Source: Citromicrobium sp. (lineage in GTDB: Bacteria > Pseudomonadota > Alphaproteobacteria > Sphingomonadales > Sphingomonadaceae). Taken from it: 16,691 nt of DNA. The notes beneath the pieces are model-generated. The model saw only the letters and a list, made by a program, of their open reading frames with translations. It was not told the DNA's origin and made no database searches. The DNA lies in contig QFNA01000086.1 in NCBI GenBank assembly GCA_003248395.1, forward strand, positions 1 to 16,691, written 5' to 3'. Numbering within the stretch: position 1 is the first letter of the stretch; every line of letters starts with the position of its first letter. Shown here piece after piece: positions 1 to 6,811 of this stretch. The position numbers were made by a program, and so were the translations under genes.

Positions 1-495
1 CAATTCGAGCCGCGCTTCATCGGTCATCTTGTCGGGGCCCCAGGGGGGATCCCAGACGAGGTTGACCTCGGCATCGCGCACGCCGGGGACGCTCGCAGCA
101 CGCAGCTCGACCTCGCCGGGCATGGTTTCGGCCACAGGACAATGCGGCGTGGTCAGCGTCATGGTGACGGTCACATCGCACTCGTCGTCGACATCGACTC
201 CGTAGATCAGCCCGAGATCATAGATGTTCACCGGGATTTCGGGGTCGTAAATTTCCTTCAGTGCCGCGATCACCGCTTCGTACAGTTCGCCGCCAGGGGC
301 GCCCGCAGGCACATTCTCAGGCTTTTTCTGGAGGAAACCTTCGAGGTAATCGCGCTTGCGCTCAAGCTTTGCACCCGCGGTCTCGTCGGGATCGACCGCA
401 TCCTCGACCCGCGCGCGCGGCGGCTTCCCCGTCACCACTTCGGCAGGAGAGGGGGCAGCGATGAAATCCTGCTCGTGTTTCGTGTCTTCGCTCAT
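1..495 (-). CDS. sufT: SufT, SUF-associated MIP18/DUF59 Fe-S assembly protein (3' end outside window)
   Basis: SufT belongs to the MIP18/DUF59 family, cytosolic proteins that help mature iron-sulfur proteins and are commonly encoded at the end of SUF operons. The visible 165 residues hold a polar, probably disordered N-terminus (about 1-68) and then the DUF59 domain. Recognisable are DPEIPVNIYDLGLIY at 84-98, the conserved TTPHCP with its cysteine at 115-120, and WDPPWGPDKMTDEARLEL at 148-165, which is close to the usual C-terminus. Only a residue or so plus the stop should lie beyond the window. The ATG at 495-493 overlaps the sufS stop as ATGA, so translation is coupled. Domain content and position as the last SUF gene agree. 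Nothing looks damaged in this gene, in contrast to sufS and sufD just upstream. Confidence 0.93.
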   Translation of the reverse strand, partial: MSEDTKHEQDFIAAPSPAEVVTGKPPRARVEDAVDPDETAGAKLERKRDYLEGFLQKKPENVPAGAPGGELYEAVIAALKEIYDPEIPVNIYDLGLIYGVDVDDECDVTVTMTLTTPHCPVAETMPGEVELRAASVPGVRDAEVNLVWDPPWGPDKMTDEARLEL

Positions 496-1601
496 CCGAA
501 GATCCTTTGCGTGCGTTCAATTCCGCGCATCAGCGCATCCAATATGGTGCCGAGATCGTGCGGGTGAACCCCCTCCATCACGAAGCTGACGATGCCGGCG
601 CTGTCCTCTGGACCGAACAGTCGCACGCTGTTTATGTCGCGCAGACGTTCGCGCAGGGATTGGGCCAGGGCCCTCTCCCGATCAAGTGCCTCAAAAACCC
701 CGTGTTTGGCTAGGTAATCGATGGCCGCATGGAGGGCGATCGCCTCGGTAATCATGGGCGTTCCCGCCTCGAACCGTTGCGGCGGCGGAGCGTAAGTGGT
801 TGCATCGAAGGTGACCTTGTCGATCATCGCCCCGCCACCCTGCCACGGGGGCATCGCCTCGAGAATCTCCTCGCGCGCCCACAACACCCCGATACCCGTC
901 GGACCGTAGAGCTTGTGGCCCGAAAAAACATAGAAATCGCAACCACTTGCCGTCATGTCGAGCGGCATGCGCGGCGCCGCCTGGCACCCGTCAATCATGA
1001 TCTTCGCGCTGACCGAATGTGCCAGTTGGACAGCCTCTGCTACCTGCAATTCCGAACCCAGAGCGTTCGAAATATGGGCAAATGAAACCATTTTGGTTCT
1101 AGGGGTCAGGAGGGCTTCCAGCGCGCCAAGGTCGATCCGCTGATCTTCGGTCAGCGGGCAGACATCGATCTGCGCCCCGGTTCGCTCCGCCACCATCTGC
1201 CACGGCACGATATTGGAGTGATGCTCGAGCATCGAAAGAACGATCCGGTCACCTTCTCCGATATGCGTCATGCCCCAGCTGGCAGCAACGAGATTGATCC
1301 CCTCGGTCGCACCGCGGACGAACACCACTTCGTTTTCGCTCTTCGCGCCGATGAATTCCGCAACGCGCCGCCGCGCCGCCTCGTAACCGAGGGTCATCTG
1401 CGCCGAACGGCTGTAAACCCCGCGATGAACGGTCGCGTAGTCGCGGCCCAGTGCCCGCGCCATCGCGTCGACGACCACTTGGGGTTTCTGCGCGGTGGCT
1501 GCCGTGTCGAGATAGTGCCACGGCGCCCCGTCGGCGGTGACCAGGCCCGAGAAATCGGCCCGGACGGCATTACCCCGGGCAAGAGCTGCGGCTTCGCTCA
1601 C
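492..1601 (-). CDS. sufS: SufS-type cysteine desulfurase lacking the catalytic-cysteine segment
   Basis: SufS is a cytosolic PLP enzyme that takes sulfur from L-cysteine as a persulfide on an active-site cysteine. The GTG start at 1601-1599 overlaps the sufD stop (GTGA), giving 369 residues against 406 in E. coli SufS. The fold is otherwise clear: HYLDTAATAQKP near the N-terminus, EHHSNIVPW, DGCQAAP, and the PLP lysine in SGHKLYGPTGIG (about K230). The C-terminal part is abnormal. After HPHDLGTILDA the protein goes straight to LMRGIERTQRIFG. By comparison with E. coli SufS about 40 residues are missing here, including the loop RTGHHCAMP that carries the catalytic cysteine (Cys364 in E. coli). 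The loss keeps the frame; the junction is near 530-541. As written the enzyme should bind PLP but could not form the persulfide. Because sufD is frameshifted, the sufS frame is also open upstream to 2183. Confidence 0.85.
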   Translation of the reverse strand: MSEAAALARGNAVRADFSGLVTADGAPWHYLDTAATAQKPQVVVDAMARALGRDYATVHRGVYSRSAQMTLGYEAARRRVAEFIGAKSENEVVFVRGATEGINLVAASWGMTHIGEGDRIVLSMLEHHSNIVPWQMVAERTGAQIDVCPLTEDQRIDLGALEALLTPRTKMVSFAHISNALGSELQVAEAVQLAHSVSAKIMIDGCQAAPRMPLDMTASGCDFYVFSGHKLYGPTGIGVLWAREEILEAMPPWQGGGAMIDKVTFDATTYAPPPQRFEAGTPMITEAIALHAAIDYLAKHGVFEALDRERALAQSLRERLRDINSVRLFGPEDSAGIVSFVMEGVHPHDLGTILDALMRGIERTQRIFG

Positions 1602-2183
1602 AGGTAGTTGTCCACCTTCGACAGCGCCACGTCCATCAGTTCGTCGCGCAGTGCGTCGTTCTCCAGTGACACGAGCGCATCGCCAAGAATGCCCGACGCT
1701 GGCCCCGTGGGCGCATTTCACGTCGTCGGCAAAGATTTCCAGCTGCGGCACGGCGTTCACGCTGGCACCCTTTTCCAGCAGCAAGCCCTTGAAGTCCTGC
1801 GCCGCATCGGTTTTCTGCGCGTCGCGGACCACGTCGATATTGCCGAGGAAATTGCCCGTCCCCTGCCCCCAGTGCACCGCGCGCACCACCTGGTTGCTGG
1901 TCGCCGCGGGCTCTGCGTGGACGACGCGCGTGACGAATTCGCGCACCGTATCGCGTCCGCCAACGGTTATCCCGCCAAGTTCGAAATGCGCGCCCTTCGA
2001 CAAAGTTACTTCTGTCGGTCGCGTCAGATCACCATCGGCAACGACCAAGGTATCGCAAAAGTGCTCACCCGCCGCGATCTCGATCGTGCGCCAGTCGTCG
2101 AGCGCGACATCCTGCAGCCTTTCGACCGCCGCATAGCGCCAGGCCTCGTCCTTGCGTGTCGGAAGAGCAATTGCTTCGGTCAC
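1598..2183 (-). pseudogene. sufD: SufD, Fe-S scaffold subunit, frameshifted with a C-terminal gap
   Basis: SufD partners SufB and SufC in the SufBC2D scaffold that builds Fe-S clusters. The GTG start at 2183 overlaps the preceding stop (GTGA). Family features are present: an N-terminal helical part with RKDEAWRYA, the beta-helix core with ATSNQVVRAV, VARDAQKTDA-like VRDAQKTDAAQ, and the conserved ADDVKCAHGASVG at about 152-164, whose histidine matches the essential His360 of E. coli SufD. Just after this, near 1685-1694, the frame breaks. The expected continuation (about ELD..ALFY..RG) is absent, and a typical SufD tail, GDALVSLENDALRDELMDVA, appears in another frame and ends in the TGA at 1600-1598. 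About 25 residues appear to be missing, with a length that is not a multiple of three. Read as written, the frame runs on into sufS, giving a 563-residue SufD-SufS product. Confidence 0.82.
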
Positions 2184-2572
2184 AGCGACGCCCTGAGCAC
2201 GGCGAGCCGCCGCACGCCCTGTTCATGCGCTTTCGCCAGGCACGGCTGAACCTCGGCGGAAATCGCCCTCATCTGGGCGATCTGTTCTTCCTTGGCATCT
2301 CCCGATGCGGCAATCGCATCGAGCCGGTCGGCCTTGGGCGAATAACAGCCGACCATCGCGCCGCAGCGCAAGAGATCGACTGCCTCGTCGCCCGAGCTTT
2401 GCTCGATCCGGCAGGTGAGCTTCCCGTCCTTCTTGTATATGCCGCCCTTCCACTTATCGAGCGACGCTTCGATCGTCGCGGAATGTTCGGCGACCTCGGT
2501 CTCCGATGGTGGATCGGCAGGTTCGGTGGCTGCGGCCTGGGCCAGCAGCGGCAGGATCATGGCGAATATCAT
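2180..2572 (-). CDS. small exported protein of unknown function in the SUF operon
   Basis: I do not recognise a family. The 130-residue product begins MIFAMILPLLAQAAATEPADPP, a short hydrophobic stretch with an AQA-type cleavage site, so export to the periplasm is likely. The mature part is hydrophilic and mostly helical in composition. It contains four cysteines (in LTCRIE, LLRCGA, VGCYSP and QPCLAK), which could form disulfides if the protein is exported. The ATG at 2572 overlaps the sufC stop as ATGA, and its own TGA overlaps the sufD start as GTGA. It is therefore tightly coupled on both sides and must be made together with SufC and SufD. A periplasmic protein is an odd partner for a cytosolic Fe-S machine, so its role may lie elsewhere and only its expression be shared. 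The coding call is good; the function is unknown. Confidence 0.72.
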   Translation of the reverse strand: MIFAMILPLLAQAAATEPADPPSETEVAEHSATIEASLDKWKGGIYKKDGKLTCRIEQSSGDEAVDLLRCGAMVGCYSPKADRLDAIAASGDAKEEQIAQMRAISAEVQPCLAKAHEQGVRRLAVLRASL

Positions 2573-3318
2573 GCGACCTCCATTACGGCATCATAGCCTT
2601 CGTTCTCGAGCCGGAGCGCGAGTTCCGGCCCACCCGTCTTGACGATCCGGCCCTTTGACAGGATGTGAACGTGATCGGGCTTCACGACCTCAAGCAGGCG
2701 CTGATAATGCGTGATCAGCAACACGCCCTTGCTCTCGTCACGCATGATCGCATTGATGCCATCGCCCACCACGCGCAGCGCATCGATGTCCAGCCCGCTG
2801 TCGGTTTCGTCCAGGATGGCCATCTTCGGGTCGAGAATGCCCATCTGGACCATCTCCGCGCGTTTCTTCTCACCGCCCGAAAAGCCCACGTTCACATGGC
2901 GCTTGAGCATTTCCGGATCGAGCTTGAGCAGGCCGGCCTTCTCTTTGGCCAGTTTGAGGAATTCGCCGCCGGTCAACGGTTCCTCGCTGCGCGCCTTGCG
3001 TTGCGAATTCAGGGCCTCGCGCAGGAATTGCAGGTTCGACACACCCGGGATTTCGACCGGATACTGGAAGCCGAGGAACAGGCCCGCCGCAGCGCGCTCG
3101 TGCGGTTCCATCTCCAGCAGGTCGACCCCATCGAATGCCACGCGGCCGCCGGTCACCTCGTATCCGGGGCGCCCCCCCAGCACATAGGCCAGCGTCGACT
3201 TGCCGGCGCCATTGGGGCCCATGATGGCATGGATCTCGCCCGCATTTACCGTGAGCGACAGCCCGTCGAGGATCTGCTTGCCGTCGATTTCGGCGGAGAG
3301 GTTTTCAATCGTAAGCAT
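2569..3318 (-). CDS. sufC: SufC, ABC-type ATPase of the SUF Fe-S scaffold
   Basis: SufC is the cytosolic ATPase that drives conformational change in the SufBC2D complex during cluster assembly. The ATG at 3318 gives 249 residues, nearly the 248 of E. coli, beginning MLTIENLSAEIDG. A TTG two codons upstream (3324) is a less likely alternative. All ABC motifs are visible: Walker A GPNGAGKST at 34-42, the Q-loop in GFQYPVEIPGVS (Q85), the signature FSGGEKKR at 146-153, Walker B MAILDE at 166-171 followed by the SufC-typical TDSGLDIDAL, and the switch histidine H204 in ITHYQRLL. The gene appears intact. It lies 22 bases after a lipoprotein gene and shares ATGA with the small gene that follows. 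Identification is very secure. Confidence 0.97.
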   Translation of the reverse strand: MLTIENLSAEIDGKQILDGLSLTVNAGEIHAIMGPNGAGKSTLAYVLGGRPGYEVTGGRVAFDGVDLLEMEPHERAAAGLFLGFQYPVEIPGVSNLQFLREALNSQRKARSEEPLTGGEFLKLAKEKAGLLKLDPEMLKRHVNVGFSGGEKKRAEMVQMGILDPKMAILDETDSGLDIDALRVVGDGINAIMRDESKGVLLITHYQRLLEVVKPDHVHILSKGRIVKTGGPELALRLENEGYDAVMEVA

Positions 3319-3340
3319 CTTCAACTTTCGGTTATGCGAT

Positions 3341-3754
3341 TTACCGGCCGGTGCAGCGCACCAGAGACCGCGAATAGGCTTCGTCCTCGGCGTTGCTGAT
3401 CTGCAGAGTATTGTCCGATGAGGACAATGCGAGGCGCGTGGAAACGGTGCGGGTTTCTCCGGCCTGGCCGGTCACTTTCTGGCGGACCACGGCGGACCGC
3501 TCATTATGAACGACGACGCGCACGATTTCGCCCTGTCCGTCGTACCCATGCACGCCATATGCGTCGACAACGACCTGGTTTTCCGTCGCATGGGAATCGC
3601 GGCAACCCTCGGGCGTGTCCCATGTGCCATGGAAGGCATAGGGTATCTGTTCCTGGACCGGATAGTCGGGGCCGGCAAAGCCACCGCCTGCGCAACCGGC
3701 CAGCGCCATGGATGCTGCGGCTATTGGAATGAATCTCGCATGCAGGATCGTCAT
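3341..3754 (-). CDS. putative lipoprotein of unknown function in the SUF operon
   Basis: The family is not recognised. The 137-residue product starts with a basic/hydrophobic signal sequence ending in the lipobox LAGC (C21), then a glycine-rich linker, so it should be lipidated and face the periplasm. The remainder contains HGTWDTPEGC and several beta-rich segments (QVVVDAYGVHGYDGQGEIVRVVV; STRLALSSSDNTLQIS), which suggests a small beta-barrel or lipocalin-like fold; that is inference from composition only. The conserved-looking W-D-P-x-G-C stretch with C52 and a second cysteine near the end (VRCTG) may form a disulfide. The ATG at 3754 overlaps the stop of the DUF559 gene as ATGA, and sufC follows 22 bases later. 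The gene is clearly a translated operon member, but no role in Fe-S assembly can be assigned. Confidence 0.75.
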   Translation of the reverse strand: MTILHARFIPIAAASMALAGCAGGGFAGPDYPVQEQIPYAFHGTWDTPEGCRDSHATENQVVVDAYGVHGYDGQGEIVRVVVHNERSAVVRQKVTGQAGETRTVSTRLALSSSDNTLQISNAEDEAYSRSLVRCTGR

Positions 3755-4287
3755 CGCTCTGTCCCTTCTCTTGTTTCGTCCCGGCCGATGAACCTTTCCC
3801 GCGGCCGCGAATTGCGCTGGTGATCGCGGCGCGCCTGCTGCTTGTCGGCGATACGGCTGCGCATGCCGAGGGTGATGCGTTCGAGAACGGCATCCATGTT
3901 TTCAAGGATGTCCTTGGCGGCGATACGCATCACACGGATGCCGACAGTCTCGAGGCTCTTGTCGCGGCGCTTGGCTAAGGTTTCATCCTGCCCGTCTTCA
4001 TCGATCATGATCGCCATGCCGAGATTGTGGCAGTTGAAATCGACGATCGCGCTGCCGACGACGGCGTGGCGCTTGAAGGTGTAGCGGCCCATGTTGGCCT
4101 TGGCGAAACGCTCGGCCAGCGCCTTGTGTGCTTCAGTCGAATAGCGCCGCATCTCGCGCGCCTGCTCGTGCAGCGCATCGAGCCGCTTTTCCGAAATCTC
4201 CCACCCGCGGCCCTTCTTCTTGAGAGCGGGCGCGGTGTCGGCGGCTTCCGAAGGATCGCGAAGCTGGAGGGTCTTGCGGTCAGTCAT
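3751..4287 (-). CDS. DUF559 / endonuclease-domain protein in the SUF operon
   Basis: The 178-residue protein resembles DUF559 proteins, a PD-(D/E)XK-like nuclease fold related to Vsr. The core runs from about 55 to 145: ARxMRRYSTEAHKALAERF as the leading helix, then GRYTFKRHAVVGSAIVDFNCHNLGMAIMIDEDG, where IVDF and the acidic D-E-D-G match the family positions IVDF and E-V-D-G. RDKSLETVGIRVMRI and DAVLERI follow. The usual QH after the acidic motif is QD here, and the glutamate is replaced by aspartate, so nuclease activity is uncertain. N- and C-terminal extensions are highly charged and look disordered; the last 30 residues are very Arg-rich, which could bind nucleic acid. The start overlaps the upstream lipoprotein stop by eight bases (ATGACTGA) and the stop overlaps the next gene. 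Fold assignment is moderately sure; the reason for its place in a SUF operon is unknown. Confidence 0.75.
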   Translation of the reverse strand: MTDRKTLQLRDPSEAADTAPALKKKGRGWEISEKRLDALHEQAREMRRYSTEAHKALAERFAKANMGRYTFKRHAVVGSAIVDFNCHNLGMAIMIDEDGQDETLAKRRDKSLETVGIRVMRIAAKDILENMDAVLERITLGMRSRIADKQQARRDHQRNSRPRERFIGRDETREGTER

Positions 4288-5023
4288 TGGATTTCCGCAT
4301 CGGTGCTGGCGGGGAGGGAGAGACGGGTCGCGGCGCAGTACGCGCTTTCTCTGCGCAATAATCCGATGAGTACCTGCCTTCGGCGGTGACGAAGCATGGC
4401 CGCATGTCTTCGCTTACCCAGCCTTTGCTTTCAATCGCATGGTTGAAAACAGCGCTCGAGAACGACGCGGCTAAGAAGTGAAGGCTGAATTCCGTCTCGT
4501 CGATCCGGTCGCTGTCGCCCGTAAGCAAGCCAGGGTTACGCGCTGCAAACGACATTTCCGACATTGGATGTTCGGCGCAGGCCATGTCGACTTTGGCTTT
4601 CGCAAAGCCGATGGCGTTCCGGGGATCGGCGGTTGGCTTGATTTGTCCAAGAGCAAGCGCTTCACGCTCGACGCACCTTGCATAATCGATCGCATTCTCG
4701 AACTGCTCATCAGTGATCGACGTAGGCGCACCGCGGGTGAGCGTGAACCAACCGAGAACCGCAATCTGCGTGAATTCTTCGAGCGTCTTTGGCTCTCGGG
4801 ACCATTTGAAATCGCTTCCAATTCCCAACGCCTCCCCGCAAGTCCTGATCGCACCGTCGTTCGGGGCCTCTTCGAGGCACTGAACAACGGGGCGCGCATC
4901 TTGAAGCGCGCCGATTAGGCTTGGCTGAGCAGAAGCCGCATTGGAGCAAGCAGAGAGTGCAACAGCACACATAACCATCGCACCAAGGCTCGCGGTCTTG
5001 GATCGGCGAGTAAATCGGTTCAC
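4280..5023 (-). CDS. putative lipoprotein of unknown function directly after sufB
   Basis: The family is not recognised. The product has 247 residues. It starts with a twin-arginine-containing basic stretch (RFTRRSK), a hydrophobic core and the lipobox LSAC (C26), so a lipoprotein is likely. The mature part has repeated cysteines (in VQCLEE, RTCGEA, ARCVER, DMACAEH, RPCFVT, DYCAEK), spaced as if forming three disulfides, and is probably helical. The C-terminus ends in a Pro-rich tail (APRPVSPSPPAP). The start is GTG at 5023, overlapping the sufB stop as GTGA. An ATG further inside is less likely because it would lose the signal peptide. Base composition is visibly lower in GC than the sufB and sufC flanks, which hints that it is a less constrained or more recently acquired gene. 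No function can be assigned. Confidence 0.72.
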   Translation of the reverse strand: MNRFTRRSKTASLGAMVMCAVALSACSNAASAQPSLIGALQDARPVVQCLEEAPNDGAIRTCGEALGIGSDFKWSREPKTLEEFTQIAVLGWFTLTRGAPTSITDEQFENAIDYARCVEREALALGQIKPTADPRNAIGFAKAKVDMACAEHPMSEMSFAARNPGLLTGDSDRIDETEFSLHFLAASFSSAVFNHAIESKGWVSEDMRPCFVTAEGRYSSDYCAEKARTAPRPVSPSPPAPMRKSND

Positions 5024-6426
5024 CCCACACTCCCTTCAAGCGAGATCGCCAGTAGCTTCTGCGCTTCGACGGCGAACTCCATCGGCAGCTCTTTCAGCAC
5101 TTCTTTCGCGAAGCCGTTGACGATCAGCGCCATCGCTTCTTCCTCGTCCAACCCGCGTTGCATGGCGTAGAAGAGCTGGTCGTCGGAAATCTTGCTGGTG
5201 GTCGCCTCGTGCTCGATCTGCGCGCCGGGGTTCTTCACCTCGATATAGGGCACGGTATGCGCGCCACATTCATCGCCGATCAGCAGGCTGTCGCATTCGG
5301 TGCGGTTGCGCACGCCGTCGGCATTGGCCGCTACGCGCACGAGGCCGCGATAGGTATTGTTGCTCTTGCCCGCCGAAATGCCCTTTGAAATGATCGTCGA
5401 GCGGGTGCCGCTGGCGTTGTGGATCATCTTGGTGCCGGTATCGGCCTGCTGGTAATTGTTGGTCACCGCGACCGAGTAGAATTCGCCCACGCTGTCCTGC
5501 CCGTTGAGCACGCAGCTGGGATATTTCCATGTCACCGCGCTGCCGGTTTCGACCTGCGTCCAGCTGATCTTGCTGCGCGCGCCCTGGCACAGGCCGCGCT
5601 TGGTGACGAAATTGTAGATCCCGCCCTTGCCCTGCGCATCGCCCGGATACCAGTTCTGGACAGTCGAATACTTGATCTCGGCATCCTCGAGCGCGACCAG
5701 TTCGACCACTGCGGCGTGGAGCTGGTTCTCGTCACGCATCGGCGCGGTGCAGCCTTCGAGATAGCTGACATAGCTACCCTTTTCGGCAATGATCAGCGTG
5801 CGTTCGAACTGGCCGGTATTTTCCGCATTGATGCGGAAATAGGTGCTGAGCTCCATCGGGCAGCGCACGCCCTCTGGCACATAGACAAAGGTGCCGTCCG
5901 AAAAGACCGCACAATTCAGCGTGGCGAAGAAATTGTCCTTCTGCGGCACCACCTTGCCGAGCCATTTCTTCACCAGTTCGGGATGTTCCCTGATCGCCTC
6001 GCTGATCGACAGGAAGATGACGCCTGCCTTCTTCAGCTCCTCGCGGAAAGTGGTGGCGACGCTGACGCTGTCAAACACCGCATCGACTGCGACCTTGCGC
6101 GCGCCCTTCACCCCGGCGAGCACTTCCTGCTCGGCAATCGGGATGCCCAGTTTTTCGTAAGTCTCGCGGATGGCGGGATCGAGCTCGTCGAGCGATTCCA
6201 GTTCCGGCTTCTTCTTGGGCGCAGCGTAATAATAGGCGTCCTGGTAATCGATTTCGGGATAGCCGAGCTTGGCCCAGTCCGGCTCTTCCATCTCCTGCCA
6301 CATACGGAACGCTTTGAGCCGCCAGTCGAGCATCCATTCGGGCTCGCCCTTCTTGGCCGAGATGAAGCGGACCGTATCCTCGGTCAGCCCCTTTTCGGCG
6401 AATTCGGTTTCGATGTCCGCGGGCAA
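5020..6426 (-). CDS. sufB: SufB, Fe-S cluster scaffold subunit, start region missing
   Basis: SufB is the main scaffold of the SufBC2D complex, on which the cluster is built. The 468 codons from the TTG at 6426 match SufB throughout: EPEWMLDWRLKAFRMWQEM, VPEGVRCPMELSTYFRINAE, EGCTAPMRDENQLHAAVVE, YSTVQNWYPGD, the conserved cysteine in TECDSLLIGDECGAHT (codon 378, equivalent to Cys405 of E. coli), IEHEATTSKI and the ending FAVEAQKLLAISLEGSVG. E. coli SufB has 495 residues, 27 more, all accounted for at the N-terminus. Here the homology begins abruptly at ADIETEFAEKGL. The frame is closed by a TGA three codons above the TTG, and there is no ATG or ribosome binding site nearby. The true start region therefore appears lost in a deletion joining sufB to the regulator gene. 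The body of the gene is intact. Confidence 0.92.
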   Translation of the reverse strand: MPADIETEFAEKGLTEDTVRFISAKKGEPEWMLDWRLKAFRMWQEMEEPDWAKLGYPEIDYQDAYYYAAPKKKPELESLDELDPAIRETYEKLGIPIAEQEVLAGVKGARKVAVDAVFDSVSVATTFREELKKAGVIFLSISEAIREHPELVKKWLGKVVPQKDNFFATLNCAVFSDGTFVYVPEGVRCPMELSTYFRINAENTGQFERTLIIAEKGSYVSYLEGCTAPMRDENQLHAAVVELVALEDAEIKYSTVQNWYPGDAQGKGGIYNFVTKRGLCQGARSKISWTQVETGSAVTWKYPSCVLNGQDSVGEFYSVAVTNNYQQADTGTKMIHNASGTRSTIISKGISAGKSNNTYRGLVRVAANADGVRNRTECDSLLIGDECGAHTVPYIEVKNPGAQIEHEATTSKISDDQLFYAMQRGLDEEEAMALIVNGFAKEVLKELPMEFAVEAQKLLAISLEGSVG

Positions 6427-6811
6427 GCCGCGTCAGGGGTATGTCCGCGAGCGCGCCACGGAGCGCCGAATTGATCACGGGCCAGTGCGGACGGACGCTG
6501 CAGTCGCTATGCACCGCGCAATCGCCGCCCGAAATGCAGGCGGTCAGCGCGATCGGCCCTTCGACCGCCTCAACGATATCGGCCACAGTGATGGCCGCGG
6601 CGGGCCGTGCCAGCTGCAATCCGCCGCCTGCACCGCGCATGGATCGCAGCAAGCCCGCGGCGCTGAGCTTGCTCACTACCTTCTGCACGGTGGGCGCGGG
6701 AAGGCCGGTTTCGGATGCGAGTTCAGCCGCGCTCGTCCGCCCGTCGCCGCAATGACGCGCAGCGGCGGTCATGGTGACAACGGCATAATCGGCGAGATTG
6801 CTGAGGCGCAT
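6424..6811 (-). pseudogene. Rrf2 / IscR-like SUF operon regulator, 3' end lost at the sufB junction
   Basis: This is an Rrf2-family winged-helix regulator of the type that controls SUF operons in response to Fe-S status. The ATG at 6811 gives MRLSNLADYAVVTMTAAARHC, then the DNA-binding region TVQKVVSKLSAAGLLRSMRGAGGGLQLARP (about 41-70) and DIVEAVEGPIALTACI. Three cysteines at residues 92, 98 and 104 fall at the same numbers as the cluster ligands of E. coli IscR, with a histidine nearby (H109), so Fe-S binding is likely. Family similarity ends at about residue 130 (ALADIPLTRLA). After this the reading frame continues in the wrong frame through sufB to a stop at 6071, giving 246 codons with a meaningless tail. 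The normal stop, the spacer and the sufB start seem to have been removed together. The regulatory domain itself is complete. A TTG two codons upstream is an unlikely start. Confidence 0.8.

Noticed and set aside
492..2183. A genuine SufD-SufS bifunctional fusion
   Set aside because: The joining stretch is the SufD tail read out of frame, and a proper SufD stop overlapping a GTG sufS start is still present in the right frame. A frameshift explains it better than an evolved fusion.
5419..6474. A 351-codon plus-strand frame opposite sufB
   Set aside because: SufB on the other strand is conserved along its whole length; this frame is its shadow.
6071..6811. A 246-residue regulator with a novel C-terminal domain
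   Set aside because: All residues after about 130 are sufB codons read in the wrong frame (GHRNRIRRKGADRG and onward), so the tail is nonsense rather than a new domain.
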